Positions 28,683 through 36,541 of a stretch of 64,000 nucleotides of DNA are shown here, in pieces (position 1 is the first letter of the stretch; every line of letters begins with the position of its first letter). This DNA is from Olivibacter sp. SDN3 (lineage in GTDB: Bacteria; Bacteroidota; Bacteroidia; Sphingobacteriales; Sphingobacteriaceae). Both the position numbers and the translations under genes were made by a program. The stretch is taken from the NCBI RefSeq assembly GCF_014334135.1, contig NZ_CP060497.1, positions 2,480,001 to 2,544,000 of the forward strand, given 5' to 3'. Under the pieces are notes generated by a model that searched no databases, was not told the DNA's origin, and saw only the letters and a program-made list of their open reading frames with translations.

Positions 28683-29042
28683 TTATATAACAGCTTTATT
28701 CTGCTGTCTCTTATAAAATTCACTCATAAAATCACTACCCCAATTTTCCATTAGTGTAACAATAGGTAAAAGTGATTCACCCATTTCGGTCAAAAAGTAT
28801 TCAACTTTTGGTGGGAGTACGGGATAGATGACTTTTCTAACAGCACCATGTTCTTCCAATTCTTTTAACTGCAAATTCAAAACGCGTTTACTTGCATCGG
28901 GGTGTTGCCTGGCTAACTCACTTGGTCTGTGTATCCCGCTATGAATTGAGTTAATTAAACAGGGTTTCCACTTTCCCCCGATAATCTCAAGGGTTATACT
29001 CATTCCACAGCTGAAATCCTTTGGTATTTTTTTTTCGTACAT
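28683..29042 (-). CDS. HxlR family winged-helix regulator
   Basis: The 119 residues are all one HxlR domain: CGMSITLEIIGGKWKPCLIN, SIHSGIHRPSELARQHPDAS, KRVLNLQLKELEEHGAVRKV, PPKVEYFLTEMGESLLPIV. A single Cys near the N-terminus (C12 in FSCGMS) is the position that senses electrophiles or disulfide stress in several HxlR proteins. It is divergent from a SnoaL-like gene, its likely target. Confidence 0.95.
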   Translation of the reverse strand: MYEKKIPKDFSCGMSITLEIIGGKWKPCLINSIHSGIHRPSELARQHPDASKRVLNLQLKELEEHGAVRKVIYPVLPPKVEYFLTEMGESLLPIVTLMENWGSDFMSEFYKRQQNKAVI

Positions 29043-29068
29043 CGTTAATTAATCTTCATTGTATAGTG

Positions 29069-29076
29069 CAAATTTA
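29069..29076 (-). promoter_or_regulatory. Promoter -7 box of the HxlR gene
   Basis: Reverse strand TAAATTTG, a perfect match to TAnnTTTG, 26 bases upstream of the HxlR start. I could not find a convincing -33 element at the expected distance. Confidence 0.4.
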
Positions 29077-29140
29077 TGTTATATTTAGATATAATGGGTA
29101 TAGGGGCAATATTATCACTATACCAATATTTTGACCTATA

Positions 29141-29171
29141 TTTTATTCCGTTTCCGATGTATATACTTTTG
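29141..29171 (+). promoter_or_regulatory. Promoter of the SnoaL-like gene
   Basis: TTTT at 29141-29144, 19 bases, then TACTTTTG at 29164-29171. The -7 box is a perfect TAnnTTTG and the -33 is one base off. The start codon at 29201 is 29 bases further. Confidence 0.45.
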
Positions 29172-29200
29172 CTTCGTAATAAATTTAAATGATTAAAGAC

Positions 29201-29968
29201 ATGGAATTAACAAATCGTGACAAAGCTGAAGCTATACAAAATAGTATCGAAACCGAAACGTTGGAAGAAATAGGATTAATCCATCCAGAAGCCTATAAGC
29301 AACATAATCCAAGTGTAGCGACAGGCCTTCAGGCAATTTTGGCATTACATGAGCAAATGCCTATGGATAAAGTTTACACAAATGTAGTTCGTAAATTTCA
29401 AGATGGTGATATTGGGTTCGTTCATGTTGATTATTTTCTTTTTGAACCTACAGTTGCTTTTGATATTCACCGTTTTGAAAATGGGGTGAGTGTAGAACAT
29501 TGGGACAATCTACAGAGTAATACCAGAAAGTTGAACAAAAGTGGAAGAACGATGACTGATGGAAAAACCAAAGCAATGGATCATCATAAAACGGATGACA
29601 ACAAGCGTCTTGCTAAAAGTTTTGTTCAAAACGTATTGATTGAGAACCAAACTAATCTTTTACCGGATTATTTTAGAGGGGATGAATTGATTCAACATAA
29701 TCCGCACATGGGCGATGGTGTCCAAGAGTTCCGAAAGGTGTTAGAACAATGGCGAATGGAGGGAAAACCTCAAACCTATGATAAAATCCATAAGGTGCTT
29801 GGAGAAGGTAATTTTGTTTTGGTATTAAGCGAAGGATCATTCTGGGGAGAACATGTAGCCTTCTATGATCTGTATCGAATAGAACAAGATAAAATAGTTG
29901 AACATTGGGATGTTATCGAAGCAATACCTGAGCCTAAAAAACGGAAGAATGATAACGGTAAATTTTAA
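29201..29968 (+). CDS. SnoaL-like protein with duplicated NTF2-like domain
   Basis: The start is set at MELTNRDKAEAIQNS. Two tandem NTF2/SnoaL-like halves are visible: the first has HPEAYKQHNPSVATGLQAIL and DIHRFENGVSVEHWDNLQ; the second has LLPDYFRGDELIQHNPHMGD and YDLYRIEQDKIVEHWDVIEA. The repeated QHNP and EHWD motifs mark predicted aldol-condensation-type SnoaL-like proteins. It is divergent from an HxlR regulator and followed 2 bases later by a DUF2798 gene, so these two probably form one stress-induced operon. The substrate is unknown. Confidence 0.85.
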   Translation: MELTNRDKAEAIQNSIETETLEEIGLIHPEAYKQHNPSVATGLQAILALHEQMPMDKVYTNVVRKFQDGDIGFVHVDYFLFEPTVAFDIHRFENGVSVEHWDNLQSNTRKLNKSGRTMTDGKTKAMDHHKTDDNKRLAKSFVQNVLIENQTNLLPDYFRGDELIQHNPHMGDGVQEFRKVLEQWRMEGKPQTYDKIHKVLGEGNFVLVLSEGSFWGEHVAFYDLYRIEQDKIVEHWDVIEAIPEPKKRKNDNGKF

Positions 29969-29970
29969 CA

Positions 29971-30198
29971 ATGAAGAGTCATCATAAGTATTATAAATTC
30001 ATTAGTACGCTTTTTGTTGTATTACCCACAACATTTGTTATATCGGTTTTCTCTTTCTTATCAAAAGGCATTTCAATTGAAAATAGAATGTGTGAATTTT
30101 TTAAATCATGGTTTTTTTCTATTCCAGTAGCCTACTTGTGTGTTTTATTACTGTTACCATTAGCAAATACGATAACCAACAGGATATTAAAGAAATGA
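29971..30198 (+). CDS. DUF2798 small membrane protein
   Basis: The 75 residues hold two membrane segments: FISTLFVVLPTTFVISVFSF and WFFSIPVAYLCVLLLLPLAN, the latter followed by TNRILKK. This is the DUF2798 layout (FFKSWFFSIPVAY). The function is unknown. It starts 2 bases after the SnoaL-like gene and is followed by a clear terminator, which fixes the end of the operon. Confidence 0.85.
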   Translation: MKSHHKYYKFISTLFVVLPTTFVISVFSFLSKGISIENRMCEFFKSWFFSIPVAYLCVLLLLPLANTITNRILKK

Positions 30199-30202
30199 AT
30201 AA

Positions 30203-30231
30203 AAAGGGCAACCCGATTTGGATTGCCCTTT
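30203..30231 (+). terminator. Hairpin terminator of the SnoaL/DUF2798 operon
   Basis: AAAGGGCAA (30203-30211) pairs with TTGCCCTTT (30223-30231) over 9 perfect base pairs with an 11-base loop, directly after the DUF2798 stop codon. The T-run is short. Confidence 0.8.
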
Positions 30232-30245
30232 ACTATGATAATATT

Positions 30246-30617
30246 TTAAATCAAGCCGTTATCCCCAACTTTTAGTTCGGCGTAGTACTTTAGCTCGAGG
30301 CGTTCTCTGGGGAGTTCACCCAATGTAGATTTTTCGGAACTTAAGAATCGCTCTTCCCGACAGTATGGCTTTTGCTGCATACGTGTCTGGTTGTGCTTTG
30401 CAATACATTCGCCGATCGCCTCGTTCAGCGAGGCCAGATCAAAGAACTTTCTTTTGCGCAGTCTGGCCGGAACGACCACGGTGCCGTAATGATTGGCGAA
30501 GTCTTCCATGCAACGGTTGATCTCCGGCTCGTAACGGTCATTTCTGGTCACGGCCCGACAGCACCCCGTAAACAACCAGCTCAACCAATTTCTCCTTGAA
30601 TGCTTCCGGATACGCAA
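30246..30617 (-). pseudogene. IS21-family istA transposase, C-terminal remnant
   Basis: From about 30554 down, the residues RYEPEINRCMEDFANHYGTV and FFDLASLNEAIGECIAKHNQ, then KPYCREERFLSS and LGELPRERLELKYYAELKV, match the C-terminal half of IS21 IstA. After VVVPAR the sequence jumps to LRKRKFFDL, which leaves out about 25 residues including the region around the catalytic Glu. The first 20 residues of the ORF are unrelated. The N-terminal piece of an istA gene in the same orientation lies at 33548-33829. Confidence 0.8.
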
Positions 30618-30625
30618 ACCTGGTA

Positions 30626-30665
30626 TATAGTGCTACATACAGCGTGATAAATGCATACGCCGTTT
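30626..30665. repeat. 40-bp repeat, copy 1
   Basis: Matches 34827-34866 at 36 of 40 bases in the same orientation (core GCGTGATAAATGCATACGCC against GCGTGATGAATGCACACGCC). It adjoins the istA C-terminal remnant. On the reverse strand both copies can encode AFITLYVALY, probably a scrap of a mobile-element gene. Confidence 0.7.
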
Positions 30666-30670
30666 TATTT

Positions 30671-31597
30671 TCACAAGAATGGATAATCTGTATAACCTTT
30701 TTCTCTTCCGCCGTACATTGTTTCTTTATCTACTGTATTGAATTCAGAATTTAACTCGAAACGTTTTGGTAAATCAGGATTAGCTAAAAATAAAGTTCCA
30801 TAAGAGATTAATTTAGCAATACCCTTTTCCAATTCCGCTTCTCCTGTTTCTCTTGTGTAACCTGAATTGGCAATAAGCGTAGTCTTAACTAAACTTCCCA
30901 ATAAGGTGATTTCGTCTGTGTCAGGATAATGTGATGGTCTTGGAAAAGCGGGGTTATTTCCTCTCATTAACTCTACAAAGGCAAAGGTTAATTTATTCAA
31001 TTCACTTATCAAATATGTATAAGTTTCAGTTGGGTTCTCGTGAACGATATCAGCATAAGAATGCAAAGGCGAAATTTTTATCCCGACACGTTCACCACCA
31101 ACGGCTTCAATGAGTTCTTCCATTATTTCAAGTATAAACTTACTTTTATTTTCAATACTTCCGCCATATTGATCTTTTCTTTGATTTGCACTTTCAGCTA
31201 AAAACTGCTCCGGTAAATAACCATTCCCAGCGTGTAATTCAACACCGTCAAATCCTGCTTCTATGGCATTTAGGGCCGCTTGCCGATAGTCTCTTATAGT
31301 TTGCTTGATTTCTTCTATTGTTAAAGTTCTTGGTGCTTCATAATCTTTCGTGCCTTGTGAAGTGAAATGTTGTTTGCCTTGAATTGCAACTGATGAAGCA
31401 GATACGGGCAAATTGCCTTTTCTATCTATCGAGTGCCCAACCCTTCCTGCATGCCAAAGTTGCGCAAAAATTATCCCGCCTTTATCATGTACAGCTTGAG
31501 TTATTTTTTTCCACGCTTCAATTTGTTCTTCGGTATACAAGCCTGGAGTTAGTGGACTTCCAATAGCATTGTAGCCTTCCCCGAAAATAGGACCGTT
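30671..31597 (-). pseudogene. Old Yellow Enzyme (NADH:flavin oxidoreductase), 5' end removed by IS3
   Basis: The frame holds most of an OYE TIM barrel: FAQLWHAGRVGHSIDRKG (FMN/substrate site), DGVELHAGNGYLPEQFLAES, NQRKDQYGGSIENKSKFILE, and LIANSGYTRETGE with LANPDLPKRFELN. It is in frame upstream as far as GPIFGEGYNAIGSPLTPGLY, then meets the edge of the IS3 element near 31600. About 60 N-terminal residues, including the first barrel strand, are missing, so the enzyme is probably inactive. An internal ATG at 31540 exists but would not restore the missing part. Confidence 0.85.
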
Positions 31598-31637
31598 ATT
31601 TATCCAAAAAATGTTATTTTAGAACTTAACTGTTATC

Positions 31638-31916
31638 ATGAGAAAACACACATTCAGCGAGAGCCAGATCGTCAAGGCACTAAAGGAGAACGAAGGAGGC
31701 CGAAGTGTCGGGGATATATCCCGGGAACTGGGCATAGACAAGAGCACGTTTTATTACTGGCGAAAAAAATACGGTGGCATGGAGAGCAGGGAACTGAAAC
31801 GCCTGAAGGAACTTGAACAGGAAAACCAGCGTCTAAAGCAGATGTATGCGGATGTGAGCCTGGACAATAAAATGCTGAAGGACTTACTTTCAAAACCGAG
31901 CGTAGCGAGCTCATGA
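31638..31916 (+). CDS. IS3-family transposase OrfA
   Basis: The 92 residues comprise a helix-turn-helix (FSESQIVKALKENEGGRSVG, DISRELGIDKSTFYYWRKKY) and a leucine-zipper-like tail (LKELEQENQRLKQMYADVSL). This binds the element ends and is fused to the integrase by programmed frameshift in active copies. It appears intact. Confidence 0.92.
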   Translation: MRKHTFSESQIVKALKENEGGRSVGDISRELGIDKSTFYYWRKKYGGMESRELKRLKELEQENQRLKQMYADVSLDNKMLKDLLSKPSVASS

Positions 31917-31990
31917 ATGCCTTACGAAATCAATGCTAATGAATAAAAGTTTTAAAGCCCTCCGGCAAACGGCAGTGCGCCACGTACCTG

Positions 31991-32794
31991 ATGAATGCGT
32001 ATAAAGTCGGGATAAGGCGAGCGTGTGCAGTTGCAGGACTTACCAGATCCATGTGGTATTACAAGAGTAAGCGGGATGATAGCGAGGTGATCGGAAAACT
32101 TTCCCGGCTTGCCATCGAGTATTCTACCCGGGGTTTCGATGAATATTACTACAGGATCCGCTGTGAGGGCTTGAAATGGAACAGGAAGCGGGTTTTGCGT
32201 GTATACCGTCAAATGAAGCTCAAGTTGAGAAGAAAACACAGGAAGCGCCTGCCCGGAAGGGAGAAATGTCCCTTGGAGGTCCCCTTGGAACTGAATGAAT
32301 GCCGGAGCATGAATTTCATGAGCGATTCGCTTACCGACGGCAGAACGGTACGGGTATTCAACGTGATCGATGACTGCAACCGGGAGGCGCTGGCTTCCGA
32401 TATTGGGTTGTCTTTTCCGGCACGCGCTGTTATTGAAACCATGGAGAACTTAAAGGCCGAGATCGGTATACCGAAATATATCAGATGCGATAATGGACCG
32501 GAATTCCTTTCGAAGCTTTTTATGAACTGGTGAAGGCACCACATAGAGATCAGGTATACCCAGCCTGGAAAGCCGATGCAGAACGGATATGTGGAGCGCT
32601 TCAACCGTTTTTTCAGAGAGGATATACTTGATGCCTATTATTTTAACGATATATACCAGATGAGAGAAAAGGTATGGGAATGGACCGAGGATTACAACAA
32701 TAACCATCCCCATAGTTCAATGGGCAACAAATCACCGCGGGATTTTAAGCCCCGATTCAGCAAAGAATTAAAATTCTTCGCCGAATCGGGTTAA
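31991..32794 (+). pseudogene. IS3-family transposase OrfB with in-frame stop
   Basis: The rve-type DDE integrase is readable throughout one frame: IRRACAVAGLTRSMWYYKSK, SDSLTDGRTVRVFNVIDDCN (first Asp region), IRCDNGPEFLSKLFMNW (second Asp), and after the stop RYTQPGKPMQNGYVERFNRF (Glu). A TGA at 32531-32533 replaces the usual Cys codon after NW. The frame is open again immediately afterwards, so one base change is the likely cause. The upstream reading in this frame extends to 31943 (KVLKPSGKRQCATYL), where frameshifting from OrfA would enter. Confidence 0.85.
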
Positions 32795-32832
32795 TTAATT
32801 ATTTTTTTCTGAATTTTACGCTGTCCTAAATT

Positions 32833-32888
32833 TGGTAAGGCTACAGTATGAGAGGATCGAGATATTATGGAGCTATGGTAAGGCTACA
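32833..32888. repeat. 13-bp direct repeat at the IS3 right edge
   Basis: TGGTAAGGCTACA occurs at 32833-32845 and again at 32876-32888, 43 bases apart. It may be a replication slip or part of the junction left by the IS-linked deletion. Confidence 0.5.
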
Positions 32889-33036
32889 AATTCACCGAAA
32901 AGATCTTTCAGATTCGACTTATAAAAAGGCTGAAATGCTTTTTAGTGACAGTTACATTTCGCAAATCATAATGACCATTATTACGATAAACGCATGGAAT
33001 AAGGTATCAATAAGCACGAGAAAAACGGCTAAATAG
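32848..33036 (+). pseudogene. Carboxymuconolactone decarboxylase/AhpD-like protein, C-terminal remnant
   Basis: IHRKDLSDSTYKKAEMLFSD followed by IIMTIITINAWNKVSISTRK is the C-terminal third of CMD/AhpD-like peroxidase-related proteins (the INAWN motif is characteristic). The catalytic CxxC part would lie upstream but is replaced by the IS3 edge. It precedes a GNAT gene by 28 bases on the same strand, a common pairing. Confidence 0.72.
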
Positions 33037-33064
33037 CTTATGGTGACCGGAAAAAATTTAAGGT

Positions 33065-33508
33065 ATGACAGAAATAAATATATACAAAAATGAATTTTGC
33101 ATTTCTACAGATAAAGCAAAATTGGATATGAATTCGATTCACGCTTTTTTGTCAAAAGCATATTGGAGCCTGAATATTCCTAAGGAAAAGGTACAAGCGG
33201 CTATAAAAAATTCTCTCTGCTTTGGTATATACAAGAACAAAAAGCAAATTGGCTTTGCGAGAGTTATTTCCGACTTTTCGACCATTGCTTATTTAGGTGA
33301 TGTTTATATTTTAGAAGATTACAGGGAGCTCGGGCTTTCTAAATGGTTGATGGAAACGATCATGAGCTATTCTCATTTACAAGGATTGAGAAGATGGATT
33401 TTACTTACCCGAGATGCGCACGAATTATATCGGAAGTTTGGATGGACGGATATCGCAGATCCTTCTATATGGATGGAATACCATAATAAAAATGTTTACT
33501 CTCAATAA
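33065..33508 (+). CDS. GNAT family N-acetyltransferase
   Basis: A 147-residue single-domain acetyltransferase: CFGIYKNKKQIGFARVISDF, then TIAYLGDVYILEDYRELGLS (acetyl-CoA loop Y-R-x-x-G-L-S), KWLMETIMSY, and ILLTRDAHELYRKFGWTDIA. This close subgroup usually has the P-x-x-WME ending seen here (DPSIWMEYHN). The substrate is unknown. It follows a truncated CMD-like gene and ends 39 bp before an istA remnant on the other strand. Confidence 0.93.
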   Translation: MTEINIYKNEFCISTDKAKLDMNSIHAFLSKAYWSLNIPKEKVQAAIKNSLCFGIYKNKKQIGFARVISDFSTIAYLGDVYILEDYRELGLSKWLMETIMSYSHLQGLRRWILLTRDAHELYRKFGWTDIADPSIWMEYHNKNVYSQ

Positions 33509-33547
33509 GTTTGAATAAAGGTTCGTTCTCCTTGCATGCTCTTTTGA

Positions 33548-33829
33548 AGGATGGCTCCGGGCCTTGTTGACCCCTTCGAAATACAGCATGAGCTCATTAT
33601 GCCGCTGGGTGTCAACGGTTGTATGGGAGGTAAACAGCTCGGCTAAGGCTGGCGTATCAAAGCGCAGGAGCTCTTCAAGCGAATATTCACTCGCTTCAAA
33701 CAACTGCATATAGGTGTTGACCGTGTTCCGGGAGATGCCCAGAAGGGAGCCTATCCTGCGGTTGCTGGTTCCGTCGAGATGTAGGGTGATTATCTGTTTT
33801 AAGTCCATCGGATCGAGTTTGTTGGCCAT
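33548..33829 (-). pseudogene. IS21-family istA transposase, N-terminal remnant
   Basis: From the ATG at 33829: MANKLDPMDLKQIITLHLDG, SNRRIGSLLGISRNTVNTYM (HTH), HNELMLYFEGVNKARSHP. This is the first 94 residues of IS21 IstA. The frame then runs into unrelated sequence. It is in the same orientation as the C-terminal fragment at 30246-30617, with the intervening 3 kb holding OYE, IS3, CMD and GNAT genes. Confidence 0.82.
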
Positions 33830-34079
33830 GTCGCTGTATTTATATGATGCGGCAAGGTAATCCCTGATCTCTTAAAGTGGCACAGAACGAACCGTAATGG
33901 CAATGGTCAATATCAATCTGAAATGGCATCATTTAAACCGTAATTACTGGCAATTGTCTCGTCCTGAAAAAACCCTTAGGCTTTTCCTTATTAAAAAGCC
34001 ATTCGCACTGGATGATCTGAAAATGAAGTTAGTAAAACTCTTGAATTCATGCTTTGCAACTAGAGCCTACCATTCTTTG

Positions 34080-34472
34080 TCAAACATTTTCTTCCTTGCG
34101 GATATAAAGTTTGTTTTTAGCATTGACATACAGGCTTACATGCCCATGATTTGTCTGCAGTCTAATTTTCTTTGATGCTGTTTTGGAAAGTATGTCAATA
34201 ATCGCCGATTCCAGATATTTAATATTCTCTTTTTCTTCCGTTTTAAGATCAGATTTAGCCAGACGAAAATCTTCGGATAATGTCATAAATGATCCGATCT
34301 GGTCAAAGGATAATTCCACCTCGAGAGAATCGCCACAATAGGTCAATGCACCCACATACTGCGAAAACTGCGCTTCCAAATCATCATTTTCTAGCTGCTG
34401 CAATCGCATATGTTCTATTAAATCGAAATAATCTTCAATTAACCTGTTGAGTTTATTTATATGCGCTTCCAT
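34080..34472 (-). CDS. Helical protein of unknown function (possible defence or regulatory partner)
   Basis: A 130-residue protein, mostly amphipathic helix: MEAHINKLNRLIEDYFDLIE, HMRLQQLENDDLEAQFSQYV, LTEEKENIKYLESAIID-type segments. It ends in a strand-rich tail RLQTNHGHVSLYVNAKNKLY. I do not recognise the family. Its last 33 codons are repeated at 15034-15132. The helix-rich head plus small beta tail suggests a protein-protein or nucleic-acid adaptor, but this is speculative. Confidence 0.65.
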   Translation of the reverse strand: MEAHINKLNRLIEDYFDLIEHMRLQQLENDDLEAQFSQYVGALTYCGDSLEVELSFDQIGSFMTLSEDFRLAKSDLKTEEKENIKYLESAIIDILSKTASKKIRLQTNHGHVSLYVNAKNKLYIRKEENV

Positions 34473-34826
34473 ACATTATATCTATATTTTGTTTTCCATT
34501 TATGGGGTCTTTGAAAATAGCAAACTAGATTGATTTTTCAAAATGTTTGGTGTACAATGCTGATCCAGCGACTAAAAGCCCGGTGTTTGAGAATTTTCTG
34601 CAGGCCTCATAGCAGGGGCTAACAGGCAGATCCTGCAAACCATCACATTACGGTTTCCCCTAAGAAAGCAGTCAAAAACCCGCTAATTTTGGGTGTGATG
34701 AATTGATCTTAAATGAAGAGAAAATTTGTATAAAAATGAGAAATGGTTTTTAACATGTTAATATGGAATAATCCACCAATGTGGATAATTATTTATGCCT
34801 GTTTTAATTGGTATAACCGATACTTG

Positions 34827-34866
34827 TATAGTGCCACATATAGCGTGATGAATGCACACGCCGTTT
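34827..34866. repeat. 40-bp repeat, copy 2
   Basis: Same orientation as, and 36 of 40 bases identical to, 30626-30665. With the istA pieces, the two copies mark the edges of a reworked mobile-element region of about 4.2 kb. Confidence 0.7.
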
Positions 34867-34916
34867 AATCAACCTATGTTAGAAACCTTGTTTTAAGTGA
34901 GTAGAGAAATTGTGTG

Positions 34917-34924
34917 TACCTTTG
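34917..34924 (+). promoter_or_regulatory. Promoter -7 box candidate
   Basis: TACCTTTG, a perfect TAnnTTTG, about 195 bases upstream of the MutS-like start. The -33 element is weak (TTTT 22 bases upstream). Confidence 0.3.
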
Positions 34925-35118
34925 TGTAGGTGATGATGGGTGATTTTACTACCAAATGCCTGAAATTTAACCCGATACAGTGATTTAATTTGTGTAAATA
35001 GTTAAAAATGCTTTAGTTTGAAATATTACTTCAATAAGAGAGTCTTATTTCGCTGTATCTTTTTTATGTCTCAGCCCTTCAGGGCAATGATAGATTTTTT
35101 TAAGCAAACATCAATCAA

Positions 35119-36453
35119 GTGGGCGATTTTTTAATAGATGATCAAACAAATGTCGACCTTCAGCTTTATGCTGAAAGTGCGCAAGAGTTTACTATATACG
35201 CATGTTTTGATCATACCACTACTACCGGTGGTAAACAGCGTTTAAAGGCGTGGTTCAGACATCCGACCACAGATTTAAGCATTTTGCAGAGAAGAAGCGA
35301 TGGGATCCGGTTTTTTACGGATGCTATCGGTAACCTGTGTTTTGAAAAAGAACCCATTGATTTTATTGAGTTTTATCTCAGTAGCCATGACCGTCCGAAG
35401 AGGTATTCTTTCTTTTACGCGGTAAAAAAAGTTGTTAAATATCAATATGCTAAGCAGCAGGAGCGATATAATAAGCAAAGGGGTATATCAGAAATTCTCA
35501 CCACGTTGGTCTTTTTGAAGAACTTTTGTTTAAAGATCAAGAAAGAGCATCAGCACGAATTTATTGACGAGCTTTATGAAGATATCGAATATATTTTTAA
35601 AGATCCCGTGATTCATAAATGCGTTCAGGCCGGGCAGTTTAAGCAAAAAGGTCTGAGGCTTGAACGGTGCGACTTTCTGATCAGGAAAACCTATATTCAA
35701 AAAATTCGTAAAATACTGAGCCTAGTTTACGACCTGGACGCTTTTTTTTCGGTCGCGCTCACAGCACAAAAGCTTAATTTATGTTTCCCTGAGTATACAA
35801 CATGTTCTGATCAGAAATTAGAGTTGGAAGGTGTTTTTCATCCTTTTTTGAACGAGGCAGTTCCCAACAATTTTTCTTTGGGCGGGAGCCAACACCTGTG
35901 CTTTCTCACGGGGGTTAATATGTCTGGCAAATCAACCCTGATGAAATCTGTTGCAATTGCCGTATATCTGGCACATGTGGGTTTCCCTGTTCCAGCGAAA
36001 AAGATGGTAACGGGAATGTTCAACGGTTTGTTGACAACCATCAATCTTGGCGACGATCTAAAATCTGGAAGCAGCCATTTTTATAATGAGGTATTGCGGC
36101 TAAAATATGTTGCTCAGCAGATCACTACGCACAGAAAGTTGTTAATTATCTTCGATGAACTCTTCCGTGGTACGAACGTTAAAGATGCCTATGAATCTTC
36201 ACTTCTGGTGATAGAAGCTTTTTCTAAAATCCCAACCAGCTTTTTTATCGTTTCGAGCCACCTTGTCGAAGTTGCCCAGGATTTGTCAAAAACCTTAGCG
36301 ATAAACTACCAATGTTTCGAAACAACATTCCGGCATGACCGTCCTATCTTTAACTATCAGCTGAAGAAAGGTGTGACAACAGCTAGAATAGGCGCTTGGA
36401 TCATAGCGAACGAAGGCATTGTGAAAGTGTTGAATCAAGCGGCGATAACCTGA
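35119..36453 (+). CDS. MutS-family ATPase lacking mismatch-recognition domains
   Basis: A 444-residue protein made of the MutS lever/clamp (DDQTNVDLQLYAESAQEFTI, CFDHTTTTGGKQRLKAWFRH) and ATPase. Walker A FLTGVNMSGKSTLMKS spans about 263-278; the signature GDDLKSGSSHFYNEVLRL follows; Walker B is LLIIFDELFRGT, about 341-352. The N-terminal mismatch-binding and connector domains of MutS are absent, as in the small MutS-like proteins common in Bacteroidota. It probably binds DNA or another substrate in an ATP-dependent clamp; its role is unproven. The start is uncertain: this frame has GTG at 35119 and a stop at 35101, with no ATG between. Confidence 0.85.
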   Translation: MGDFLIDDQTNVDLQLYAESAQEFTIYACFDHTTTTGGKQRLKAWFRHPTTDLSILQRRSDGIRFFTDAIGNLCFEKEPIDFIEFYLSSHDRPKRYSFFYAVKKVVKYQYAKQQERYNKQRGISEILTTLVFLKNFCLKIKKEHQHEFIDELYEDIEYIFKDPVIHKCVQAGQFKQKGLRLERCDFLIRKTYIQKIRKILSLVYDLDAFFSVALTAQKLNLCFPEYTTCSDQKLELEGVFHPFLNEAVPNNFSLGGSQHLCFLTGVNMSGKSTLMKSVAIAVYLAHVGFPVPAKKMVTGMFNGLLTTINLGDDLKSGSSHFYNEVLRLKYVAQQITTHRKLLIIFDELFRGTNVKDAYESSLLVIEAFSKIPTSFFIVSSHLVEVAQDLSKTLAINYQCFETTFRHDRPIFNYQLKKGVTTARIGAWIIANEGIVKVLNQAAIT

Positions 36454-36541
36454 TCATATTGATTGCTAAAGTATTTGTTGGCAATCGTGTGTAACAATTT
36501 TAGAAGAACATAACAAGATAAATTGATTGACCGAATATCTA

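Larger units (their letters stand above)
31604..32835 (+). mobile_element. IS3-family (IS407-like) insertion sequence
   Basis: An approximately 1.2-kb element with orfA and orfB in the usual order. The ends are estimated from CCAAA at 31604 and TTTGG at 32835; the inverted repeats are poor and no target duplication was seen. The left edge cuts an OYE gene and the right edge meets a truncated CMD-type gene, so a deletion probably accompanied or followed insertion. orfB carries a stop codon, so the copy is likely inactive. Confidence 0.75.
34473..35118. other. Intergenic stretch with mobile-element scrap and a -7 box
   Basis: No gene found. It contains the second copy of the 40-bp repeat and a TACCTTTG box ahead of the MutS-like gene. 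The rest is AT-rich and without recognised structure. Confidence 0.5.

Noticed and set aside
33897-34175. 92-codon forward ORF
   Set aside because: It overlaps the end of the helical unknown on the other strand and lies in IS21 end sequence; a shadow.
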